This document shows positions 18,609-26,682 of a stretch of 64,000 nt of DNA, piece after piece (positions within the stretch are counted from its first letter, which is position 1; every line of letters begins with the position of its first letter). The notes under the pieces were generated by a model. It ran no database searches. It saw only the letters and a list, made by a program, of their open reading frames with translations, and was not told the DNA's origin. The stretch is from Marinobacter salexigens (GTDB lineage: Bacteria; Pseudomonadota; Gammaproteobacteria; Pseudomonadales; Oleiphilaceae), in contig NZ_NIHC01000005.1 in assembly GCF_002806945.1 (NCBI RefSeq), forward strand, positions 1 to 64,000, given 5' to 3'. The translations under genes and the position numbers were made by a program.

Positions 18609-19478
18609 ATGAATGCCTCCCAATCTTCCCGGCACCGCCGTGTTGGCGACACCCCGGTAATAAAATGGCTGTTGATCGGCATTGCTGTAGCTGTGGCACT
18701 GGCTTTGTTAATAGTGCCTTTACTCGTGATTTTTGTTGAGGCATTGGGTGCTGGCTGGGGAACCCTGGCAGATAATCTAACGGATCAGTACACACTACAT
18801 GCCATTGGCCTCACACTGTTTGTAGCTGCGCTTACCGTACCTCTTAACCTGGTTTTTGGTACTGCACTGGCTTGGCTTGTTACACGCTTTCGTTTTCCCG
18901 GCCGCAAGTTACTGATCACTCTGATTGATATTCCGTTTGCGGTATCTCCGGTTGTGGCCGGCTTGTTGTACCTTCTGCTTTACGGTCGCAATGGTTGGGT
19001 TGGCAGCTGGCTGGCTGATTACGACATGCAGCTGATGTTTTCCTGGCCTGGCATTGTGATGGTTACCGTATTTGTTACCTGCCCGTTTGTTGCCCGCGAA
19101 CTGATCCCGCTCATGCAACAGCAAGGCAGCGAGGAAGAAGAAGCCGGTGTGGTGCTAGGCGCCTCTGGCTGGAGGATATTCCGCACAATCACTCTGCCCA
19201 ACATCAAGTGGGCGCTGATTTACGGTGTGGTCCTCACCAACGCTCGGGCAGTGGGCGAGTTTGGTGCGGTATCGGTGGTGTCTGGCAATATCCGCGGGCA
19301 AACCAACACCCTCCCCCTGCACGTGGAGCTGTTGTATCAGGATTACAATATCGTTGGCGCGTTTGCCAGCGCTTCATTACTGGCCGGTATTGCCGTATTT
19401 ACGCTGGCTGTTAAAGGTTTCGTGGAATGGCGACAGACACGCACTTTGAATCGTCTGCAAACAGAGGAGACAGCGTAA
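18609..19478 (+). CDS. cysW: Sulfate/thiosulfate ABC transporter permease CysW
   Basis: A 289-residue permease partner of Cys[23 protein letters not shown] and the EAA loop [19 protein letters not shown] identify CysW, together with [20 protein letters not shown]. Helices run from residue about 18 to 275. The stop codon overlaps the cysA start by one base (TAATG), so translation of the two is probably coupled. Confidence 0.94.
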   Translation: MNASQSSRHRRVGDTPVIKWLLIGIAVAVALALLIVPLLVIFVEALGAGWGTLADNLTDQYTLHAIGLTLFVAALTVPLNLVFGTALAWLVTRFRFPGRKLLITLIDIPFAVSPVVAGLLYLLLYGRNGWVGSWLADYDMQLMFSWPGIVMVTVFVTCPFVARELIPLMQQQGSEEEEAGVVLGASGWRIFRTITLPNIKWALIYGVVLTNARAVGEFGAVSVVSGNIRGQTNTLPLHVELLYQDYNIVGAFASASLLAGIAVFTLAVKGFVEWRQTRTLNRLQTEETA

Positions 19479-20614
19479 TGACTATCACTGTTGATGGCAT
19501 CAGCAAGCGTTTTGGCAAATTTCAGGCGCTCAACAACGTCTCTCTGGATATACCTGAGGGAAAACTGACAGCACTACTGGGGCCATCAGGTTCCGGAAAA
19601 ACGACACTGCTACGCATTATTGCTGGTCTGGAATCTGCTGATAGCGGCCAAATTGCCTTCTCTGGCCAAGACGTAACCAAACTGCACGTGCGTGACCGCA
19701 ACATCGGTTTTGTGTTTCAGCATTACGCCCTGTTTCGGCACATGACCGTTGCGCAAAACATCGCATTTGGCCTGGATTCGTTACCCCGCAAACAGCGCCC
19801 TCCCAAAGCGGAAATTCAGAAGCGCGTTAACGAGTTGTTGGAAATGATCCAGTTGCCACACTTGGCTAATCGCTTCCCCGCTCAACTCTCTGGCGGTCAA
19901 AAACAGCGCGTAGCCCTTGCCCGCTCCATTGCCACACGGCCTAAAATTCTGCTCTTGGATGAACCTTTCGGTGCTCTGGACGCCAAGGTGCGTAAAGACC
20001 TGCGGCGCTGGCTACGGAATTTGCACGATGAGTTCCATTTCACCAGTATTTTCGTGACTCACGACCAGGAAGAAGCTCTGGAGCTATCGGATCAGGTAGT
20101 AGTCATGAGCCAGGGTAATGTGGAGCAGGTAAACGAGCCGACTGAGCTTTACGCCCGCCCTGACAGCCGTTTTGTGTTCGATTTTCTCGGGCAGGTAAAC
20201 GTGCTGTCGGGCGAGGTACAACACAGCCGTTTGAATCAGGGCAACGCCTGGGTCACCGTGCCCGGCATTGAACATCAGGGCAACGCACAGCTTTACCTGC
20301 GCCCTCATGAGGTACGCCTTGCTACAGCGCCTGTAGCCCATGCCAATCTGCCACTGCGTATTGAAGCGGTCAGCCTTATCGGTTCTGAAGTGCGGGTTGA
20401 GTTGCGCCCCGAGGGCTGGGCCAGCGAAGGCTCGGATAACATCTGGGAGGTTGGCATAAGCCACGCCGAGTTTAATCAGCAACGCCCGACTCGCGGCGAC
20501 CTGCGTTATGCAGTACCAGAAATCGGGCATCTGTTTACAGACAAGGATACCCAGCCGGCAACAGTCAACTGGGCCGAAGCAGAATCCCTCCCCAGAGTTC
20601 GCTTGATCAACTGA
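19478..20614 (+). CDS. cysA: Sulfate/thiosulfate ABC transporter ATP-binding protein CysA
   Basis: The 378-residue ATPase shows Walker [10 protein letters not shown] (residues 35-43), Q-loop FVFQHYALF, signature LSGGQKQR, Walker B ILLLDEP and the H-loop [10 protein letters not shown]-terminal TOBE-like regulatory domain of about 140 residues follows. The ATG at 19478 is chosen because AGAGGAG lies in front of it and it overlaps the cysW stop; a longer frame from 19427 has no support. The last codons (VRLIN and stop) recur as an isolated exact 18-base copy at 26593-26610. Confidence 0.95.
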   Translation: MTITVDGISKRFGKFQALNNVSLDIPEGKLTALLGPSGSGKTTLLRIIAGLESADSGQIAFSGQDVTKLHVRDRNIGFVFQHYALFRHMTVAQNIAFGLDSLPRKQRPPKAEIQKRVNELLEMIQLPHLANRFPAQLSGGQKQRVALARSIATRPKILLLDEPFGALDAKVRKDLRRWLRNLHDEFHFTSIFVTHDQEEALELSDQVVVMSQGNVEQVNEPTELYARPDSRFVFDFLGQVNVLSGEVQHSRLNQGNAWVTVPGIEHQGNAQLYLRPHEVRLATAPVAHANLPLRIEAVSLIGSEVRVELRPEGWASEGSDNIWEVGISHAEFNQQRPTRGDLRYAVPEIGHLFTDKDTQPATVNWAEAESLPRVRLIN

Positions 20615-20650
20615 GGATTAGCTCCTCTTATTCGAGCACTCTACCCGGAA

Positions 20651-22654
20651 TCAACAGAAACGGCGAGGAATGGTCTTTTCCCAGGTGTTCCGGAATACCT
20701 CCTTGCCTTCTTCATAGGCCTGCATGCTGTTTACCAGATAGAAGTTGTCTGCATCGCAGGAAAGCCTGCTCTGTGTTTCCACATGAATACTGATATCAGC
20801 ATCACTCAGATCCACTTCCCAGTTTGACTCGGTTACCGCGCTCAAAGGATCATTCTCCTGGATGCGCCAGATGTTGTGGTTTTTTGTGCCGTAGGTAATG
20901 CCATTGTGATCCAGCATGCGCAGGCCTTCGTCGGAAAAATCGTCCAGTACCCACTCATGAGTGGTCAGGGATTTGATGACCTGCCGAGTACGGCTGCCCT
21001 CCCGAAGGATGGTCTTTTCCAAGGGTTTGGCAGTTTCAGCCTGAGTAAACGGCAGTTCGGTCAGCACAGGTTCCGCACATTGGGGCACCAGAATCTGGCT
21101 ACGATCAAGATCCACTTCCAGCCTGGCCAAAGAAACCGAGGGCCAGATCTGTGGCCAGTAAGTGGGGCTCAAGCTGATTTCCAGGCGGTGCCCGGCTGGC
21201 AGTTGATACCCTATGGCATCCAGCCGGAAGCTCACATCAAACCACTCATCCACGGGCAAGGCCTCGGGGCTTGCGTGGGAATGGCGGTGGGTAAGATTGA
21301 ACTGGCCGGCGGTGATGTAGGTTTTCTCGCCAGTGGGCGACACATCGGTTAAGCGAGCGTGCACATTGCCCGTGGGCTGATCACTCTTCAGCCACAAATT
21401 AACGCGGGGGTTGCCCAGCAAATTGAGGGGTTCATCGGCTACCGGCAGAGTCCAGGTGGCGGCCAATGCATTATCAATTGTCTGGTCATCCGGCAGATCG
21501 CCCTCCTGACCGAAGGGGCAGAACACACCGGAGTACATACCATGGTGCTGGCGATTAATCAGCGTTTGCTGGCCTGATAAAGACTCCATTACATCCACGC
21601 TGGAAATATCTGTAGCCAACAGATCCACCCACTGCCCTTCCCGGTAGTCATAGCTGGTCTGGGGCGCCACGCTGTCCTGCAAGTACACAATAAAGCTGTC
21701 TTCGTGGGGCTCGCTGGTGGCGTCAGTGGCCAGCCAGCGATCGAACCAGCTTATACACTCCTGCAGATAGCCAATCTGGGGGCCTGGAATGGCAAGGTCG
21801 GGGAACTCATGGGCCCAGGGGCCGATGATGGCGCGCTTGGGCACGTCGAGATTGTCCATAAGCCGAAAGACTGCATCGGTATAGCCGTCTGCCCAGCCAC
21901 TCATGGTGAGCACAGGAATACGGATGGCGCTGTAATCCTCACAAACCGAGCCTTGCTCCCAATAGACATCGCGCTGCTGGTGTTCAAGCCAGGTTTCTAC
22001 AAAGGGTGGCGTTTTCTCCATGCGCTCCAGCCACATGTCTCGCCACTGGTCTCCAACAAACCGTGGGAATGGCGGGCGGGCGTTATAGGCAAACATGGTG
22101 GATGCCCACCACAGCATGTCTGAACCCATCAGGGTACCGCCGCGATAATGCACATCGTCGGCATAACGGTCGTCGGTGGAGCACAGGCTGATGATGGTTT
22201 TCAAGGCCGGGTGATTGCGGACCGCCATTTGCAAGCCATTGAAGCCACCCCAGGATTTGCCGATCATGGCAACATTGCCCGCAGACCATTCCTGCGCGGC
22301 AATCCAATCGAATACTTCCAGGCAATCCTCCTGCTCCTGAACAGGGTATTCGTCCTGGATAATCCCGCTCGAATCGCCCGTACCCCGAATATCTACCCGT
22401 ATAGCCGCATAACCGCAGCCGGCAAAATATCCATGGCGGATCTCATCCCGCAGGGCAGTAAACTCATCTTTCCGATACGGAAGATACTCCAGAACCACGC
22501 CCCGGGCTTTCGCCAGGCCTTCGGGCAGCCAGAGCTTGGCAGAAAGCACGGTACCGTCGGAAAGCGGTATGGGTGTATGCTCCGTTACCTTAACGCTATA
22601 AGGCAGATCGGTCCGTTCACGGATTTTGCTGTAATCTACATCAAAAACGCCCAT
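20651..22654 (-). CDS. CocE/NonD family alpha/beta hydrolase (X-Pro dipeptidyl-peptidase-like)
   Basis: This 667-residue enzyme belongs to the S15/CocE group of acyl hydrolases. The alpha/beta core carries the nucleophile elbow GKSWGGFNG and the VDIRGTGDSSG segment typical of CocE. The second half is the beta-sandwich domain found in X-Pro dipeptidyl peptidases. There is no signal peptide, so it acts in the cytoplasm on an ester or amide. Its ATG overlaps the last base of the BCCT stop codon and sits behind AGGAGGAG, so it is the second gene of a coupled two-gene operon. That suggests its substrate arrives through that transporter, although the substrate is unknown. Confidence 0.85.
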   Translation of the reverse strand: MGVFDVDYSKIRERTDLPYSVKVTEHTPIPLSDGTVLSAKLWLPEGLAKARGVVLEYLPYRKDEFTALRDEIRHGYFAGCGYAAIRVDIRGTGDSSGIIQDEYPVQEQEDCLEVFDWIAAQEWSAGNVAMIGKSWGGFNGLQMAVRNHPALKTIISLCSTDDRYADDVHYRGGTLMGSDMLWWASTMFAYNARPPFPRFVGDQWRDMWLERMEKTPPFVETWLEHQQRDVYWEQGSVCEDYSAIRIPVLTMSGWADGYTDAVFRLMDNLDVPKRAIIGPWAHEFPDLAIPGPQIGYLQECISWFDRWLATDATSEPHEDSFIVYLQDSVAPQTSYDYREGQWVDLLATDISSVDVMESLSGQQTLINRQHHGMYSGVFCPFGQEGDLPDDQTIDNALAATWTLPVADEPLNLLGNPRVNLWLKSDQPTGNVHARLTDVSPTGEKTYITAGQFNLTHRHSHASPEALPVDEWFDVSFRLDAIGYQLPAGHRLEISLSPTYWPQIWPSVSLARLEVDLDRSQILVPQCAEPVLTELPFTQAETAKPLEKTILREGSRTRQVIKSLTTHEWVLDDFSDEGLRMLDHNGITYGTKNHNIWRIQENDPLSAVTESNWEVDLSDADISIHVETQSRLSCDADNFYLVNSMQAYEEGKEVFRNTWEKTIPRRFC

Positions 22655-24180
22655 TACTGCTCCTCCTGCAGGCCGTGATCCTGGCGCAACCAGCGCAAAA
22701 TAGACACGGTCAAAAGTATATAAATGATGAGTATCGGAATGGCCACCATAACCGTCGACGACTGCACAACCTTCAACCCGCCAATCAAAAGCAACGATAT
22801 GGCCAACACCGCCATGAGTATGCCCCAGGTAACCGTGTGCCAAACCGCGGGCTCTTCACCATCCCCGGCGGAGGTGGATGCGGTAGAGGCTAATACAAAT
22901 GATGCGGAGTCCAGCGAGGTGGCCAGAAAGATAAACCCGAGAACCACAAAGAACAGTACGGCAATTTTCGCTAGCGGAAGGGTATTGAGTACATTGATAA
23001 TTGTTTGAGCATTGCCGTTATCCGCCATACTCTGCACAACATTGAACGCCCCGGACAGTTGCAGGTCCATGGCATACCCGCCCATCACTGCAAAATACAG
23101 CCAGCCACCCAGGGTACCCCAGGCCAGCATGTTCACGATCACAGACTTGATGGTGCGCCCTTTTGATATGCGCGCCACAAACAGGCCAAGGAATGGCGCT
23201 GTGCAAGCGAACCATACCCAGTAGAACACCGTCCAGTCCTGAGGGAAACCGCTCTGGTGAACCGGGTCTGTGTAGAAGCTCATACGTAAAAAGTTTTGAG
23301 CCATCTGCCCAAAACTGTCGGTGAAGTAAGACAGCAAAAAGCTTGTAGGACCTACAATCAGCACAAAAATCGCCAGGGTAAGTGCCAGGTACACGTTGAT
23401 GTTGCTGAGTTTACTGATACCCTTTTCCAGCCCCAAGGTGGCACTGGTCAGATAAATAACCGACCAGATCAGGATAATGCCAATACTCAGCGGAGTGGAT
23501 TGCTCAAAGCCAAAAAGATCGCCAATGCCGGCAGCGATCATCGGCACGCCAAGCCCCAGCGAGGTACCCAGCCCGCCAACCAGAGACCAGATAACCAAGA
23601 TATCAATGATGCGACCAATCCAGCCATCTGCCTTACTGCCAAGCACGCCCTTGCAGGCCTGGGAGATTTTGAGCGATTTGTTACCTTTATTGTAAAGCGA
23701 GTAGGCAATCACGATGGTGGGCAGAGTGTAGATAGCCCAGGCCGAAACGCCCCAGTGGAACAGCCCGTAACTCAGTGCCCATTCGGCGGCTGCGGCAGTC
23801 TGGCCTTCAATCTGAAACGGCGGGCCCTGGTAGTAGTACATCGGCTCTATGATCGACCAGAACATGATACTGGTACCCATCCCGGCGCAAAACAGCATGG
23901 CACCATAACTGAAATTTCCGAATGCCGGGCCTGCGGCATCATCACCGAAGCGGATTTTTCCATAACGCCCAGCCGCAAACCACAGCAACAGAATAAAGAT
24001 GCCAAACGTCAGAAATTCGAAGACCCAGTCCATCTGGTGGGTGATCATGCTTAACGCCTGCGTAATCACAGGCGCGACAGTGTCCTGAAAACCTACCAGG
24101 AGCGCCGTAATGACCAGTAGTACGGCAATAGCTGGCCAGAACACATAAGGATCGAGTTTTGATCGTTTCTGCATCTTCAT
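22654..24180 (-). CDS. BCCT family transporter with altered aromatic box
   Basis: A 508-residue, twelve-helix BCCT transporter. The TM3 glycine motif is GMGTSIMFWSIIEPMYYY, closer to carnitine-type members than to BetP. In the substrate box the sequence reads FYWVWFACTAPF where betaine carriers have W-W-x-x-W, so the second Trp is Phe and the third is Thr. A substrate other than plain glycine betaine is therefore likely. AGGA precedes the ATG at 24180. Its stop overlaps the CocE hydrolase start, tying uptake to hydrolysis. The 157 bases upstream to the repeat show no further gene. Confidence 0.86.
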   Translation of the reverse strand: MKMQKRSKLDPYVFWPAIAVLLVITALLVGFQDTVAPVITQALSMITHQMDWVFEFLTFGIFILLLWFAAGRYGKIRFGDDAAGPAFGNFSYGAMLFCAGMGTSIMFWSIIEPMYYYQGPPFQIEGQTAAAAEWALSYGLFHWGVSAWAIYTLPTIVIAYSLYNKGNKSLKISQACKGVLGSKADGWIGRIIDILVIWSLVGGLGTSLGLGVPMIAAGIGDLFGFEQSTPLSIGIILIWSVIYLTSATLGLEKGISKLSNINVYLALTLAIFVLIVGPTSFLLSYFTDSFGQMAQNFLRMSFYTDPVHQSGFPQDWTVFYWVWFACTAPFLGLFVARISKGRTIKSVIVNMLAWGTLGGWLYFAVMGGYAMDLQLSGAFNVVQSMADNGNAQTIINVLNTLPLAKIAVLFFVVLGFIFLATSLDSASFVLASTASTSAGDGEEPAVWHTVTWGILMAVLAISLLLIGGLKVVQSSTVMVAIPILIIYILLTVSILRWLRQDHGLQEEQ

Positions 24181-24337
24181 AGTTCCTGAATATTATTTTT
24201 GGCACAGGCACTGGTGCGGGACGCTATTTGCTGCCCTTTTTAAGGCGGGGGAGTAGGAAACTGTCATGTTGAAAAGCGCCGCAGGGCCATGAGTGGATTT
24301 AGTTGGCGCTCAAAGAGTATAAGGGCAAGGCTTTAGC

Positions 24338-25091
24338 TGCAACTTCTCACGAACTTCTGCCTGCCCCAGCTTTTTAGTCTACAATCCGAAACACCAGATT
24401 AGCCGTGACCGGGACTGCGGCTGCGATAGACGACAACCCGGCAATTTCGCGCAGGGCTTCAATAGCCTCAGTGAAGCCAAAGGTTTTTGCTTCAACCAGC
24501 AATGGTTGTTCAGTGCTGACGGCAACGCCGCCGTTGGCCAGCTTTACGATCTTCATGCGGGTGTCGTATTCCTGCACCTGACCATGCAGCGACAGCGTCA
24601 GGCGAACGTCTTTGCTCTCAATAGAACCCTCCGGCATTTGCTCGAATACGGCGGCTTCAATCTGGGCCGTTACTGTTGCCGTTGGCATGGTTTCCGTCTC
24701 AAACAGCATCTCGCGCATGCGCTCGTCGCGGATAGGAATGTCGGTATCAACGCTATCGAGATGAATATCCACATTCACCTTTCCATCATCACCAACCTTC
24801 CCTTGCAGCTCCGCAAAACTATGCGTTTCGGCGGTTGTGCCGTTCTTGATTGATACGAAGTGTAGTGACGACTTATCCGAGTCAAGCGTCCAGCCTGCGT
24901 GCACGCTCAGAGACGTCAGGCCAAGACCGACCAACAGCAAACTGGGTATCACATATTTTTTTAGCATGAAGTCATCTCCAAATTGCATTGTTAACCTGAA
25001 CATCTGCGAAAACCGTACCAAGATTTACTTGATAATCAAACTCAACCATGGTGTTTAGTACCTTAGTCCAGATTTCTTGTACCTGCATGGC
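24338..25091. repeat. Long direct repeat, copy 2 (yceI gene plus both flanks)
   Basis: Counterpart of 15661-16415, same orientation, about 8.7 kb away. The leader region is conserved as far as the ACCTGCATGGC at 25081-25091, after which the sequences are unrelated: here an esterase gene follows instead of sbp. Confidence 0.9.
24374..24967 (-). CDS. YceI family periplasmic protein, copy 2
   Basis: A 197-residue paralogue of the protein at 15697-16290, with the same signal peptide pattern (LLLVGLGLTSLSVHA, mature GWTLD) and the conserved VDTDIPIRDERMRE segment. The ATG at 24967 is preceded by GGAG as in copy 1. Most changes are conservative (Ile/Val, Asp/Glu, Ala/Thr) and the frame is intact, so both copies appear to be under purifying selection. 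The family binds long-chain lipids in the periplasm; why two near-identical versions are kept is not evident. Confidence 0.9.
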   Translation of the reverse strand: MLKKYVIPSLLLVGLGLTSLSVHAGWTLDSDKSSLHFVSIKNGTTAETHSFAELQGKVGDDGKVNVDIHLDSVDTDIPIRDERMREMLFETETMPTATVTAQIEAAVFEQMPEGSIESKDVRLTLSLHGQVQEYDTRMKIVKLANGGVAVSTEQPLLVEAKTFGFTEAIEALREIAGLSSIAAAVPVTANLVFRIVD

Positions 25092-25133
25092 AGCTCATCG
25101 GTGAGCCGCCCTGAAACCACGAAAGGATGGCAC

Positions 25134-26240
25134 ATGATTTTCGGAATCGCCTGGTTCATGATGATGTGGTTTGGCTTGCTGGTGGTCGCGCTGCTGGCAG
25201 CAGTGGTGTTTGTACGGCGTCAAAAACACGATACCGAGGACGAAACGACCAGCCACCCGCAACAAAGCGAGGCCCAACGACAAGTACTTGAAAAGGTTAA
25301 AGGAATGCATGCCGCAGCTGAAGGTCTCCGGGGCCGGGCTCGTGTAAAGGCACTGCGTCGCTACATGGATAGCATGAGCGACGGCCTGGAACTCGTCTCG
25401 GAAACCCACCCGCCTGAAAGCGGCGCACCGAAGGGGGAATGGGTGATTGCACCCGGATCAGATCCCAGCCGCCGGATTCTCTATATTCACGGCGGCTCCT
25501 GGTTCGCCGGCAGCCCCAAAAGCCATCGCGCCATCACTGACCGGTTGTCGAGGCTGGCCCACGCCTGCGTATTCGCCATTGATTACCGGCTAATGCCGGA
25601 AAACCGCTATTTGGACGGCATTGTCGACTGCCAGCAGGCGTACCGGTGGATACTGGACAACGGCCCGGACGGCAAGACACCGGCCAATTTTGTGGTGGTC
25701 GCCGGGGACTCCGCAGGCGGCAGTCACACCCTGGGGCTGATTACCTGGATACGAGACCAGGGGCTGCGAACACCGAATGCAGCTATTGCCCTGTCGCCCT
25801 CTACCGAGCTCATGCTCACATCACTGAGCAAACGAGCCAACCTGAAAACCGACGCCATGTTGGGACCAACTGTTGAGAAACTGGCGCGGATACCTCTGCC
25901 GCTACTTTGGTGGGGAACGGTTTTGGGCATGCGGGTATTGCCCACCAACCCAATGGTATCCCCCTTGCGAGGAGAGCTCCATAATCTTCCGCCAACACTG
26001 ATTCACGCCAGTGAATCGGAACTATTACTGGAAAATGCCCAACGGTATGTCGCAAAAGCACAGGCGGCTGGCTCGCCGGTGGAACTGAAAACCTGGCCCG
26101 ACATGGTTCATGTGTGGCACCTGTTCACGCCCTTGTTACCGGAGGCGGAAGAGGCCTTCGAACATATAGGAGAATTTCTGGTGCGGACGGAAGCACATTC
26201 AGTGAACCAGGATCAGGGCGCCCTTCACATTTCTTCATGA
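25134..26240 (+). CDS. Membrane-anchored alpha/beta hydrolase, hormone-sensitive-lipase type
   Basis: The 368-residue protein begins with one membrane helix (MMMWFGLLVVALLAAVVFV) and a charged linker, then an esterase/lipase domain of the HSL family. YIHGGSWFAGSPKSH holds the HGG oxyanion-hole motif. VVAGDSAGGSHTLG is the nucleophile elbow with the catalytic Ser. The Asp/Glu and His of the triad likely lie near SESELLLE and MVHVWHLF. AAGGA precedes the ATG at 25134. It starts 43 bases after the end of the yceI repeat, so the duplicated leader may supply its upstream DNA. Confidence 0.85.
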   Translation: MIFGIAWFMMMWFGLLVVALLAAVVFVRRQKHDTEDETTSHPQQSEAQRQVLEKVKGMHAAAEGLRGRARVKALRRYMDSMSDGLELVSETHPPESGAPKGEWVIAPGSDPSRRILYIHGGSWFAGSPKSHRAITDRLSRLAHACVFAIDYRLMPENRYLDGIVDCQQAYRWILDNGPDGKTPANFVVVAGDSAGGSHTLGLITWIRDQGLRTPNAAIALSPSTELMLTSLSKRANLKTDAMLGPTVEKLARIPLPLLWWGTVLGMRVLPTNPMVSPLRGELHNLPPTLIHASESELLLENAQRYVAKAQAAGSPVELKTWPDMVHVWHLFTPLLPEAEEAFEHIGEFLVRTEAHSVNQDQGALHISS

Positions 26241-26264
26241 ACCTGGCCATAGGCCAGCATCGCG

Positions 26265-26502
26265 AACAACCCGCGGCGATCAGCCAGGTAAACATCACAA
26301 TAACCAGCAGTTCGTACCCCTTCGCTGATGGCAACATCCACACCATTGCCGCAATGAAAAAGCCTGCCGGAATACCACGCAAAAATGTCTCGCCCGGGGT
26401 CAGCTCCGCCAAGTGGTGCGATATATCCAGGATGGCCGTATTGCGCTACGGAATCCCGCGCTTTTCAGGAGCGTTACTCCGACCGGCTTCCTCGTCACTC
26501 AT
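26265..26502 (-). pseudogene. Decayed formate/nitrite transporter (FNT)-like gene fragment
   Basis: On the minus strand an ATG at 26502 opens MSDEEAGRSNAPEKRGIP and then meets a stop. In another frame follows HHLAELTPGETFLRG and IPAGFFIAAMVWMLPSAK, then ELLVIVMFTWLIAAG. The second part resembles the late helices of FNT-family channels of the YfdC kind, where a W-R-G-I-x-A-G segment leads into a helix ending VWLLP. The first part resembles a hydrophilic N terminus of the same subgroup. The central helices are missing, so I read it as a gene with a large internal deletion and a frame change. The family assignment is by eye and needs a profile search. Confidence 0.5.
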
Positions 26503-26585
26503 TTAACCATTGCTATTACGACGACCAGAAGCGTTAGTGGCACTCAGAGACTCCGGGCCAAATGCCCCACCGGTAGATTGGGGTC

Positions 26586-26610
26586 CCCCTGGGTTCGCTT
26601 GATCAACTGA
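26586..26610 (+). other. Remnant matching the 3' end of cysA
   Basis: Eighteen bases at 26593-26610 are identical to 20597-20614, the last codons and stop of cysA (encoding VRLIN and TGA), with a related CCCC tract just before. An 18-base exact match is unlikely by chance in 64 kb. Upstream of it lies unrelated sequence, so it is a fossil, not a gene. Confidence 0.6.
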
Positions 26611-26682
26611 AGGTCACCGCCTCAGGCCCAATATCCCTTCAATCTGTTACCATGGCCTAAATTCCCAATAAAGAGCTGAACC

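Noticed and set aside
23296..24054. 252-codon open frame antisense to the second BCCT transporter
   Set aside because: The polar, Gln/Asn/His-rich translation is the mirror of hydrophobic helix codons; the BCCT frame is certain.
26114..26506. 130-codon plus-strand frame over the esterase end and the following gap
   Set aside because: It overlaps the esterase 3' end in another frame and runs antisense to the FNT-like fragment; no motif supports it.
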